DNA from: Hesseltinella vesiculosa
Lineage: Eukaryota > Mucoromycota > Mucoromycetes > Mucorales > Cunninghamellaceae
NCBI GenBank assembly: GCA_002104935.1
Contig: MCGT01000042.1
Span: 62,001-126,000, forward strand
Length of the DNA stretch: 64,000 nt
Direction: 5' to 3'
A program made the translations under genes and the position numbers. Numbering within the stretch: the first letter of the stretch is position 1; each line of letters begins with the position of its first letter. The notes under the pieces are model-generated. The model saw only the letters and a list, made by a program, of their open reading frames with translations. It made no database searches and was not told the DNA's origin. Below are positions 54,159 through 64,000 of the stretch, piece by piece.

Positions 54159-56002
54159 ATGGCTCAACCACAATCCAGATATCAGCGGCTTGTTGATCCG
54201 GCCGCAAGACGCGAGTACGTCCACCCTGCTGCAAGAACGGGTGGTGCGAACCGTCGCAATAACCAAACCAGATTCCTTGCCGTCAAGGACTCCGTTCACG
54301 GCATTGGTATCACCAACCCAGCTATTCTTGGACGTCTCCAGACCTTGGTGCAGAATGTGCACATGATCACCACTCGTGCCTACCAATTTGCAAAGTATAT
54401 TTTTTTGCAAGAACTGCAAGACCCTGCCTTTGTGATTGCCAACCATTTGAATGATGATTTTTTCCGTGAAGTCTGGACGTCCCTTGTTAGGGGTTTTGTC
54501 CGACGCCGAGCGACAACCAACCATTACCTACTGGTTCAACAACATCTCCCTGGGTTTCTCCAAGCGAGTGGCTACACCACTGTGCCGCTGTCACCCGCTG
54601 GTCAGATCGCAAACTATGAGCGAACGAACATCACCACAGCTTACCTCAACAATGTGCAGGAGCATTTTGGTGATCGCTTGCGTCAGTTCGTGAACCACAT
54701 GCTCGATCTCAAGAATCCACGTGCCTTGTTGCGTGCTATCTTGGAAAGCCAGCATCTGCCCGAGGAAGCCATCTTGGACCAGCTCCACACCCGCATCAAC
54801 GGACCTGCTAGACGCTTGAAAGAGCTCATTGCTCTCTCTCCCCACAACCGCGCTCCTCACGATGCCTGGATCCAGCAGCATTTCCCTGCTCTTTTCACTG
54901 CCCTCCAGCCCTTCTTCGCCTCCTACCCCGCTGGAGCAAGCTTTGAATTCCGCTACACTGCCGGTGCTGCTGTCCGTCAAGGGGACTCGATCTACTACGA
55001 TGTCAAGGTTTCGCAAAATATCAAGCTCCACATGCGAGCTTTTTACGAGCTGGAAAAACTCTTTGTGGCCCAAGGTCTCACTCCCTTTGTTTGCTTCCCC
55101 CTCCGCACCCAGTGGAGCCCTTGCTACATGCAGATTGACACCCAAATTGCCCACACCCACCTCCTGCACCTACCAACCCTTCAACGGATCAATGAGCTCC
55201 AGATCTTCGACACTTGGGACGAGATTGTCAACTTCACCTTGCCCGTCTTCAAGCCGCAAGACGACTCTCGCCTGCGATTCCTTGGCACCATGTACACCGA
55301 TGGTGTTGGTGTCACCGTGATGAAACAAAGCTCCCGCACGCAAGCGTCTGGTTCCACCCGTACCCACTCTGGCATTCGCCCTGTCGACATTATCTATGTC
55401 CATGAGCTGACTCCTCAACAACAGGATGCCATTGCTGGGCGGTGTGTTGTCATGGACCCTGGCCGCCGAGATCTCCTCTTCACCATGCACGAAAGCTCTA
55501 CCCCCGCCAACAAGTCCCCCTACCGCTACACCTCCATGCAGCAGCGCAAGGAGCGCAGGACCAAGAAGTACCACGACATCATTGTCCAGTCCCGACCCCA
55601 GGACGTTGTCACTGCTGAACTTGCCTTGGCCAATTTTGCCTCCACCACCATTGTAAGTCGCCCTACTTTTTTTTTTTTTTTTTTAAAAAAAAACCAGTGC
55701 ACTGACATTTTCGCATGCGAATGTAGGACCCCACCGTGTACGCTGCCTACTTGGCCCAACGTGGGTTGCAAGAAGCAACCATGGTTGCCTACTACCGTGA
55801 TGCCACCAACACCCCTGGCGACCACCCCTTGATCCGGAAGCTGAAGCTCAATGCCTACATCAAGCTTCAGCTGTCCAACAAGCGGCTCGTGCACAACCTG
55901 ACCAGCACCTATGGTCAAGATTCGTATTTTAAATCATATAAAAATATAAAACAATCAATGAAAGTATTCCGCCACTTCTTCATCTCTTTGAGCATGCATT
56001 GA
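54159..56002 (+). mobile_element. Fanzor-type (TnpB-like) RNA-guided nuclease gene, C-terminally truncated
   Basis: Two exons, 54159-55652 and 55727-56002, give an open frame of 589 aa. The N-terminal half is helical with VKDSVHGIGITNPAILGRLQ and IDTQIAHTHLLHLPTLQ. The first RuvC block is unmistakable: AIAGRCVVMDPGRRDLLFTM followed by RYTSMQQRKERRTKKY. The bridge-like segment follows: ELALANFASTTIDPTVYAAY and RKLKLNAYIKLQLSNKRLV. These match eukaryotic OrfB/TnpB relatives (Fanzor). Right after LTSTYGQD (about 55920) similarity ends and AT-rich sequence adds about 25 codons. The RuvC-II acidic residue, the four-Cys zinc ribbon and the RuvC-III Asp are missing, so it should be catalytically dead as it stands. 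Codons are C-ending and GC-richer than nearby repeats. Confidence 0.75.
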
Positions 56003-56293
56003 GCAGCGTCGTAGTTGGCGTAGAAAACATCGCATCATGGGCGGTTTGGCTGGATGGGTAAACCCGGGGATAGCCGCTATTCCTGTTAGCGTAGATTTCA
56101 CAGATGCTGTCCAGGTCTTGCCATGGCATACGGTATTGCGCGATTGGAGCAGGTTTCCATCCCAGGGGATCCTTCCTCGGTACTTGTCCCAACATAGCAC
56201 GAAGTATTCGCAGAATCCTTCATTTTATTCGGATGATAGATGGAATAAAATGGATCCATCCAATTTGTCGAAGAAATGGTCACTTGGCATTGA

Positions 56294-57238
56294 TCATATC
56301 AGCTTGATAGGTCGGTGGCAGGTGTTTATGCCCTTGTACACGCCATCAAACAGGTCCGTCTTGGTAAAGCCAACCGTGACATGCGGTCGGAACATCTGTC
56401 CCACGCCAAAAATGTAATGAATAAGGATGTTTTTTTTTTCTTGTTTCTTTTCTAATTACTTGAGGGTCAAAGTACGACGGGTTTCCGCCTTGGCTGACAT
56501 AAAGTCGAAACACGTCCTCTCGAATATGAAGCAGAGATTCGCCAGGGATCACAATCAAGTCATAAACGTCGTCTCCTTTGTCGTGGACTCTTCCGATGCA
56601 GATCAGTTCGAACGGACAGGACTGTATGTCGTTTTCCAGGGCGATCGCATTGATTTGGTCCATGGTGACTTCAGCTTGGGAGAGGACAGTGTATTCGGGG
56701 GGAGTGATCACGGTGATGTGTGCCTCCTCTAGCGGCATAAAAAACGAAAAAAAAAAAATGGAAGGAGAGATGAACACAAGCGAAGTATTTGATTCATTAT
56801 TCCTTACGCCTTGATAACAATGGGGCGTCTGATGAATTCAGCTGTTCTAGGATCGGATGAACATGCTTATAATCGAGGCTGAGCCCTAACCAAGGGGGAT
56901 CCTCTATTGCGGTGGTGGGAAGAAATATGCAGAATAGGTGAGAAATTGTGCCGGAAGAAAAAAAAAAGCAACCAGCAAGCACTCACCATGACTATGGTCA
57001 GTAAATGGTAGTATGTCAGTGTCATAGATCGCCTTGCTGACGGCAATCGCATCTCCTTTGAGTACAAAAACAGTATAAAAAAAAAGTTCAATCGTAAAAA
57101 AAGCAAAACAAAAGCAATTAGCAATATCTTACCTTGCCAAGGAACGCCAAGGGGTGTTTTTTGACCGCTATATATAGGTATTTGTTGACAAGAAGCTATC
57201 CAGATCAAAAAAGCAATAAGGGACAGTGAAGAAAGCAT
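56294..57238 (-). CDS. Secreted 2H-phosphoesterase-like protein
   Basis: Five exons, 57238-57133, 57055-56987, 56903-56808, 56728-56460 and 56395-56294, give about 213 aa. A signal peptide (MLSSLSLIAFLIWIASCQQ) is followed by WLGLSLDYKHVHPILEQ. Two H-x-T-V motifs, EAHITVITPPEY and FRPHVTVGFTKTD, lie about 95 residues apart. This is the diagnostic pair of the 2H (LigT-like) phosphoesterase superfamily, which handles cyclic phosphodiesters or 2'-5' linkages. A minus-strand AATAAA lies about 65 bp past the stop. An alternative last-exon donor (GTACAAG in GVYKG) would splice over the stop into a further open frame at about 56215-55985. Confidence 0.75.
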
Positions 57239-57651
57239 TGGGGGGTTTTCAGCATTTGGTTGTGGAGGAGGAAGAGAAAGGTTTGGGAAGTTAGGCGCCG
57301 CTTACCATTTTTGGACTCATTGTGCTCATTGGCACTCTTTCCACGTTTGCTGCTTTCCTCGTTCCTTTTTTTATTTTTTTTCCATCCATCTAGGATTTCT
57401 TTATGCATGCAATGCAAGACCGTAAGTCAATGGATACGTGAAGGGCGACTGGGGGCAAGCTAAAATTAGTTTGAGAGGCTCATTGATTTATTTTATTTTA
57501 TTTTGCTGGTTCGTCGTCACTTCTTGTGTTAGACCCTGAGAAAAGGTAACGTTGTCCATTTTTTATTGTTAATGATGCTCATCAGCAGCTCATGCAAGCA
57601 CCCTTAACTAGAGAAGGTATTCATATATGTATTATTTTGTATTCTGTGTAG
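57239..57651. promoter_or_regulatory. Divergent region upstream of 2H gene and TBC gene
   Basis: Probably contains the unresolved first exon(s) of the TBC gene (ATGs at about 57404-57415 and 57592 with nearby GT donors) but no single model keeps frame. T-rich elsewhere. Confidence 0.35.
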
Positions 57652-60255
57652 ATCATTTTGGCGAAGAAAGGGGCTCAAGTTACCCGGAAGGTAAAGAACC
57701 ATCGGCCAGAATGTGACACGTGAAGCAAAGAGGGAAACGAGTCCGTGGGCTATGGCCAGGGGAATAAGTAGCCAATGATTCATTTTTTTTAGTGTCCGTA
57801 TTGTACCTAGAGAACAAGGGACAGATGGGTCTGGTCAAAACGATGGAAACCAGCCGTTAGTGATTGGCGCTCGTTACGCTTACACCAGCATCGTCACTCA
57901 TCAGCAATCGTCGGTGCATAAATCCACCTCCAGTCAAAGCAACATGCCATCAACACGAACTAGCAAGTCAAGCACCACCCATTCTACCCAGCACAAAACG
58001 GCACGACATAAACACAGCGGCTCGACGCCCAAATCCTTCAACGCCTTTTTGGAAGACACGAACGATGAATGGGATGATTCGATGGACGAGAAAAAAGATT
58101 ATGTGCTGGCGACATCCACAATGACTTTGGAGGACACATCACCTTCGCCAGCCAGCTCCACACCACCTGCGCCAAATAAATCAGAGCCAGCCAACCAGCC
58201 GTTGGCCACGTCCTCATCTACCCCTTCAACAACTCCTGTGCTGGCCATGCCTGTCCCAGCAAGCCAAGATACCTTATTGGAACATTCGTCATTGACAATG
58301 GCACCACCCGAACCTTCTCAAGTGAAGCCTGTTGATGCCAATGGTATGATCGACAATATTCAAAGCGTTTTAAAAGGTATGCCCAGTCGAGTAAAAAAAA
58401 AAAAAAAAAAAGCGCCCAAAAAGGCTTGACGGCTCCCCCCTTTAGATCCTTCCCATACCCTGTGTCTGTTTGAAGCTCAAGTTTTACCAGAAGGATCACG
58501 CATGAAGCGATTTGTAGAAATTTTAGCCAATGCCAATGTAGACCTTGGTAACAGCATTTTAAACAGGCAAAGGATAGGAAAAGGTGTTGACGTTATTATT
58601 TCTGCCGCTGCAATGTTCCTATGCGGGAACTGAATTAGGTGCTTTACGTGCGTTATGCTGGAATGGGATTCCTATGGATCTCCGTCTGATGACATGGCAG
58701 CTTTTGCTGGTAAATCTACAAGAAAATGGAAGGTGCGTTCTCGACTGATCTCCTGGTTTTTTAATGCATTTTCGAAGGGTTATCTGCCATGCAATTCAGA
58801 ACGACGTGTGGACACACTGGCAAGAAAACGCAAAGAATACAGTGACAGTGTGAAAGCAAGTTATGCAAGAGGCACTGCAGGTTTAGATCAGGCGCTGGCT
58901 CATCAGGTATTGTCAAAAACAAGAAGCATTTTGTATCACTCATCTATTGCGTCATGATTATGACTGTAGATCCATATTGATATTTTACGAACGAACCCAA
59001 ATGTGCTTTTATATCAATCAACTACGACGCAACAGGCAAGAGAAGAGAAAAGAAAAGAAAATCAGCGTTCGTTGATTGACGCTTTCCGTTTTTTTTTTTT
59101 TAATTCGTATCACCCTTGACTAGTGTTTAGAACGCATCCTATACCAATGGGCAATCCGGCACCCTGCAAGTGGCTATGTACAAGGAATCAATGATCTTGT
59201 GACACCTATTTTCGAAGTGTTTCTGTCGGCGTATATTGGTAAGCGACATAAAAAGGAACGGTGGCGTGAGAAAAGACCAGGGATTGACGCTACCGATCCT
59301 ATTTTTTTTTTATCCAGGGGGTGATCCGGAAGGATATGATGTGGCTAAATTGGATCAACAAGTACTAGATGTCATTGAAGCGGATAGTTTTTGGTGCTTA
59401 TCGAAATTGTTGGACGGTATTCAGGTACAGAGCAGTACCCCACTCGTTGTGTGGAGAAGGGCAGTGCCCACACCGTCCATCAGCATGCTCACTGTCAGTT
59501 AAATAGGACAATTATACCTTTGCCCAGCCAGGGATCCAGCGGCAAATAGTCACTTTGAAAGATTTGGTATCACGCATTGATAGTAAGATGAAAAAGGGAG
59601 AAAAGGAGCAGAGGGGACAGAGGTCAAGTCCGCGCAAAAGAGTTCACTGACAGCTTGATTTTTTTTTTTTGTTTACACATGTATGGTGATTAGGTCAATT
59701 AGCACATCATTTGGAACAGGAAGGCGTTGAATTTATTCAATTCGCATTTCGATGGATGAACTGCCTTTTGATGCGTGAATTGCCACTCAAGACAACGATT
59801 CGAATGTGGGACACCTACTTGGCTGAAGGGTCCTCTGAAGGGTTCTCGGCGTTCCATGTGTATGTCTGTGCAGCGTTTCTCGTCAAGTGGTCAAGCCAGT
59901 TACGAAAAATGGATTTTCAGGTTTGTTCTCTGGCCATTGCAGAGGGGTTGAGGGGCTGATTGTTTGTTGTTTGTGGTGTTTTTTGATGCAAGAAAAAAAA
60001 AAAAGTGTGGGGACCAAGGCAAGAAAAAAAGGGAGAATGCATCATCGATGGCCGAGTCCCCCCTCCCCCAATCTTGAATGGCTTTGGATGACGCATGATC
60101 TAACCTGTTTTTTTTTCTTGTAGGAAATCATGATCTTTTTACAGCAACTACCTACATGTGATTGGCAAGAAAAGGATGTGGAAATCTTATTGTCTGAAGC
60201 TTTTATGTGGAAGTCGCTGTTTCAACATGCACCAAGTCATCTCAAATCAAAATAA
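57652..60255 (+). CDS. TBC-domain Rab GTPase-activating protein, TBC1D22/Gyp1-like
   Basis: Golgi Rab (Ypt1/Rab33-type) GAP. Exons: 57652-57690, 57793-58376, 58446-58547, 58639-58709, 58778-58906, 58970-59035, 59124-59238, 59318-59424, 59507-59582, 59694-59920 and 60124-60255; the initiator exon is not resolved. Starts with SFWRRKGLKLPGS, then a Ser/Thr/Pro-rich linker. TBC core: LRALCWNGIPMDLRLMTWQL, GYLPCNSERRVDTLARKRKE, the Arg finger IHIDILRTNP, the Gln finger HPASGYVQGINDLVTP, then EADSFWCLSKLLDGIQ and FRWMNCLLMRELPL. The intron after ...TTTQQ starts with GC (GCAAGAG), a GC-AG intron required for frame. Family assignment is firm. Confidence 0.92.
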
Positions 60256-60933
60256 AAAAAATCAAACTTGCAGCTGGCGATGATATGTATCGAGAAAGAA
60301 GCATGAGAAAAAAAAGATTTTCTGTTCTATGGGGTAATAGGTTCATCTCCTTTTTTTAATGCTGCGCTTGGCATTGGCAACTTGGTCACACACAAAAAGA
60401 ACAACATCAGAATGTCAGCTGCATGAAAAACGTTTATTTTTTTTTATCTATTCACAGAAATAAAAAAGCAAAATGGGCGTCATAAAGATCATATAGCAAG
60501 GTCACTCCTCCAGTGGATTTTAAACCAACAAGGAAAATAATATAAAAATTGCATACAAAAAAGATGGATGATGCCAGTCAAAAATATAAAAAGAAGGGGG
60601 GAGGAATGAAAAACTAAAAATACACAATCGGAATACAAAAAAAAGAGGGGGGGTAGGTAACAACTTGACAGAACCGAGCAAAAAGATATACAGTAAAAGA
60701 GTCTAAAATGATGGGTAAAACAATGCTTGTGTACAAAGTGGCATAAATGTAGGCAGGACCTTTGTCCAGAGGCTCTTTCTTTTTTGGAATAAAAAGCGTC
60801 AACATGGAGAGGGAGGGTTCCAATGCATAGAGAGAATACACATAAAAAATGCAAGGGGAAAAAATACGAATGAATGAGTTGGGGCACCACCGAGAATGGC
60901 ACAAAAAAAAAGGAGGGGAGGGTAATTTCTAGG
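60256..60933. other. Intergenic, tail-to-tail
   Basis: 3' UTRs of the TBC gene and the zinc-finger gene, with several AATAAA-like runs. Minus-strand frames here are low complexity. No gene. Confidence 0.45.
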
Positions 60934-61806
60934 TTAACCAATGGTGGAGACAATGTGTGCTAGATCCAAAGGGTGTCGTCTACTATGGGACAAAGGGTAA
61001 TGAGCCACAGGAGGAAGCGCGGTAATGATGGGTTTTGGGAAGAGGACTTCGGAAGGATCCAGAGGAGGAGGGGACATGGATAGCCGAGGGGATAAAAAAG
61101 CCGACGACACCGAGGAATTGGAGGAGGAGGAGTGAGTACGTTGGGGTCGACGGTGAATGGCAAATGACCGATGGTGATGCTCAGGATCGGTGGGAATGGT
61201 AGGAGAGATCATGGGACTGCTGGGTTCCAGCGGCGCAGGGGGTGGTAATGACACAGATGGCAACATGATGCGAGACGAGGAAATATCTTGATGAAGGGGT
61301 ATGGGGGAATGCATGAGTGGCATTGCAGGTATGGCCATAGGGTGGTGTTGATCCATCAAGGAATACACCATTGATCGCTCTTCGTCTAGGTTGAGGCGAG
61401 TGTGCAGTCGAGGAGGTAGAAAGGTTTTGCTGACACGTCCCACTTGCTGACGGCGTGACTTTGGAGACAAATGTGTACGGTAATGTTGCATCATATTATC
61501 TTGACGAGAAAATCGAGAAGGGCAACCAGGGTGTAGACAAGGGAAGTTCTTTTCACCCGTATGGATACGATGATGACGAGCCAAGTGTCCACTATCGAAA
61601 AGGATGAGTTGAGCCGTCGGTCTATCCCATTCTATTTTTTTTTATTATTACCTTGTAGTGAAGCTCTTGTTACAACCAGGCTCATTACAATGATATTTGC
61701 GCTTACTTGCGTACGTTGTGGGGACACTGAAAGGTGTAGTTTCATTCAGCAAGCTTACAGAGCGACCTGTGGCATCTTTCATTGAGAGTGTATGATCAAT
61801 TTGCAT
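60934..61806 (-). CDS. C2H2 zinc-finger repressor, Nrg1-like
   Basis: 270 aa in two exons, 61806-61652 and 61591-60934. Two C2H2 fingers in tandem: YHCNEPGCNKSFTTSGHLARH (split by the intron) and FPCLHPGCPSRFSRQDNMMQ, linked by HTGEKN. FTTSGHLxRHxRIHTGEKN followed by RFSRQDNxMQHYRTH is the signature of Nrg1/Nrg2-class repressors of glucose- and filamentation-regulated genes. The remainder is Pro/Ser/His-rich. The ATG at 61806 was chosen; a TATA box lies upstream at about 61950. Confidence 0.9.
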
Positions 61807-61948
61807 GGTGGGGATTTCTTTTTTTAATACAACAGGGGAGGATTCTATCAATACAGTTTATAAGACAAAGAAGAAAGATAATGGAAAATCAAAAAGATGT
61901 AGAGAAAAAGTGGAGAAGAAAAAAGAAGAAGAAAAAGATGGGCGAACG

Positions 61949-61957
61949 TATTTATAG
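61949..61957 (-). promoter_or_regulatory. TATA box of the Nrg1-like gene
   Basis: Minus-strand CTATAAATACG about 145 bp upstream of the chosen ATG, followed by a CT-rich leader (TTTTTCTTCTTCTTTTTTCT), a common fungal core promoter pattern. Confidence 0.55.
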
Positions 61958-63750
61958 CCATCGTTTTAAACTCCACGACTTTTCGAGGGTGGGTGGGCGT
62001 GTCTTGCAGTGGCACACTGACATGGGCCAATGGGAGATATGGAAAAAAAAAGAGGGGTACTTTGAGATATTTACGCATCGTTGGGTCGTAAGGTTAAAAT
62101 ACGCATTGATATGCGATTTCCAAATCTGAAGTAAGCTAAAAATAAGTTTTTTGATCCCGTAAAAAAAAACGTGGAAGATGTACCAAAGCCAAACTGGGCC
62201 ATTTTTTTGGCCTTCCGCCCTGCATTTCTTGGAACTCGAAAACGTGCTTGATTATTTGTTATCTGGACTAAGACAAAAAAAAAAAAAGGCTTGCCAAGAG
62301 CAGTTCCCTTTGCTTCCGATTGAAAATGGTGATCACCATAAAATAAATCCCTCAAAGGCTGTTTCCAAATCCAATGAGATTCCCCAGTCCTGTCAGAGAT
62401 AACATCATCAAGTCATCTTTGGGTAAGTGCCGAACGGGCAACCGGATGGATTGCCACTCCCCTTTTTTTTTTTTTTTAAAGCCTCCGTTGCCTCCATGGA
62501 AAAAAAGATCTGATGCGTAAAGACCATGTTTAATCGATCCCTCGGTAATCAATCCTTTTTTTTTTTTTTTTTTTTTTTTTGCCACCTTCACTTTGTTAAA
62601 GTCAGGTCTGTGCACCATGCTTGACTTTATTGATGCTTCAAGCTGAGATCTGGTAATGTAGGACAGCATAAAAAGGGATTGTAGACATGGTCAATGCTGA
62701 ATTGAACTTTGGTCGTCAGTGAAAGGTGACGGGTTATTTTCATTGTTCCCCTCGTTTTTTTAACAATCAATTTATCCGGTTTCCTCCAGTTGGGAACTTT
62801 TTTTTTTGTCGGATAATATTTACCCATGTAGGGCTTGATGACATATTTTCATTAAAAATGAAGTTTCCGCGCACCCACCAAAAATAGAAAGACGGAAAGA
62901 AGTCATGCAACTGAGCAGTCGAATGCGTGTTAATTGGTGAACTTGTTCCTGAATTTAAATAAAGGAGAGAGCCGTCGTGTCACAAGGGGAAGGGCTTGAG
63001 AAAAAAGGGGACTTGGTCAAACTAGTAAATCAAGAAAGAAGGGGGGGGGAGATCTGTAGACGAGCTCACTACCGGATAGCCTCGTTTTTTCTTCTTATTG
63101 TGTCATGACAAAAAAAACCTGATCGGTTGGTTTGTTTTAAAAAATGATCGACATTGCCCCGAGCTTGTTCACGAGGTCACTCTGAATTTGGCATTCAGGA
63201 GCATGATGTGAAAAACGTGGCAATTTTTTTTTTGTTTTATCTCATTGGTGATCCCCCAGATCTGGCCAATGTTTGTTTAGCAGCATATGTCCATGCACCT
63301 TTAGCAAAGAAAGATATGCCAAGACGGTTTGTTCTCTTTTTTTTTTTTTTTTTTTTTTGTTTGGGGGGGGTGCGATTGTATTTCCTTCATGCTAAGCAGA
63401 CACAGGTCTAGAAACAAATTTTTAGCATTGGCCACTCTTTGCAGCCCATGGACAAACGCCTGCATATTGACGACGGATAACCTCTTAGGTCATTTTACTC
63501 TCATCGCACGTGACAGTTTCTTCCTTATTTTATCATCGCCGGATGGAGTTTTTTTTGTTTCATCTGCAGGAGTGTCCACCATCAAAACGAAGGCCGATCG
63601 ACCTCCTCCATGCAACGCAGTCTACCCAGCCCTTCTTTCACCCATACGTACAGGCGGGTGTCTTTTGTCTAGTAAAGATGGGGTAGGCTGTTCTCCTTTT
63701 TTTATTTGTTCTTCAATCTAAAAATGGTGCCCAGTGACAATGGAGCAGTT
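61958..63750. other. Long intergenic / unassigned region
   Basis: Promoter of the Nrg1-like gene, then repeat-like poor sequence with T tracts at 62465, 62555-62580 and 63336-63358. Plus-strand pieces 63220-63325 (GDPPDLANVCLAAYVHAPL) and 63572-63680 (VSTIKTKADRPPPCNAVYP), the latter after a TTTCATCTGCAG acceptor, look faintly exon-like, but I cannot build or name a gene. Confidence 0.35.
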
Positions 63751-64000
63751 TCAGGGGGAATCTTCTGGAGCAGTAGGCTGTGATGACCCTGTGGCTGCAG
63801 GCTTGTGTCTGTTGTCAAGATTAAACGATCGGTAGCCACCACGAGCTGGCCATGCTCCTCGTCCACCATAAGCACCTCGAGCTGTCGTCAACTTTTTCAT
63901 CTAAAATGGAGAATAGAAGTAAGCATCATACGCAGCAGAGCAGCATGCGCTGTCCAAATAAAAAAAAAAAAAAAAAAAAAAAAAACTTTTTACCGCTTCG
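63751..64000 (-). CDS. RGG-rich RNA-binding protein, C-terminal exon (partial)
   Basis: The last exon 63900-63751 encodes KKLTTARGAYGGRGAWPARG then YRSFNLDNRHK and an acidic tail ending EDSP. An intron (donor at 63993, A-rich tract, acceptor at 63901) links it to an exon that runs off the window (63994-64000). GRG-rich sequence followed by LDNRxK resembles the C-terminus of CCCH/RRM proteins of the RBM26/27 type; this is a weak, partial-based guess. Confidence 0.6.

Noticed and set aside
54591..55574. Minus-strand frames of 192 and 134 aa opposite the Fanzor gene
   Set aside because: Antisense shadows of a C-ending-codon gene; the plus strand has recognisable family motifs.
60489..60953. 154-aa hydrophobic minus-strand frame (possible membrane protein)
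   Set aside because: Strongly low-complexity Phe/Leu/Cys content from A-rich DNA, and overlaps the 3' UTR of the Nrg1-like gene.

Overview
The window looks like nuclear DNA of an early-diverging fungus, most likely Mucoromycota (Mucorales-like). The reasons are short GT-AG introns with very long pyrimidine or poly-T stretches, compact genes, several lineage-typical degenerate families, and a standard fungal housekeeping set. I translated and spliced everything by eye. Exon borders were chosen because reading frame, GT/AG signals and protein-family continuity agree. No search was run.

Layout. 0.4-8.2 kb: a one-domain methylenetetrahydrofolate reductase, a 1 kb fold-back repeat, RIO1 kinase, a zinc-cluster-less transcription factor (-) and the spliceosomal SF3b p14 protein. 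8.4-17.5 kb: a broken PD-(D/E)XK-like gene, a small secreted Kre9/Knh1-like protein, an MFS transporter, a secreted barwin/expansin-like protein (-) and the mitochondrial processing peptidase alpha subunit (-). 18.7-24.9 kb: two complete threonyl-tRNA synthetase paralogues pointing at each other. 25.1-30.0 kb: a LARGE-type glycosyltransferase (-) divergent from a BLM/Sgs1-type RecQ helicase.

30-40 kb is an accessory block. It holds a decayed gene of an unnamed family framed by a perfect inverted repeat, TTC36 (-), a serine-recombinase-like gene, a 20-unit 9-bp minisatellite, a duplicated 5' module, a PD-(D/E)XK-like gene with a zinc-binding leader, and long T-rich intergenic DNA. 40.3-46.4 kb returns to core genes: a Zn2Cys6 regulator (-) and eIF3c. 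46.4-53 kb is a second accessory block: a giant palindrome grown from a pogo/Tigger-type transposon, a wrecked transposase, and scrambled pieces of a RecQ-like helicase family mixed with a second copy of the 30 kb gene family and an Rpn-like nuclease fragment.

53.3-64 kb: an F-box gene interrupted by a UGA at a zinc-cysteine position, a Fanzor-type (eukaryotic TnpB relative) RNA-guided nuclease gene cut off before its C-terminal catalytic half, a secreted 2H-phosphoesterase-like protein (-), a TBC1D22/Gyp1 Rab-GAP, an Nrg1-like zinc-finger repressor (-) and the 3' end of an RGG-type RNA-binding protein (-).

The most notable items are the truncated Fanzor, the convergent ThrRS pair, the palindrome, and the mosaic of recombinase, nuclease and helicase fragments. 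One diverged interspersed repeat family occurs at seven or more sites across the window. I found no rRNA, tRNA or CRISPR array.
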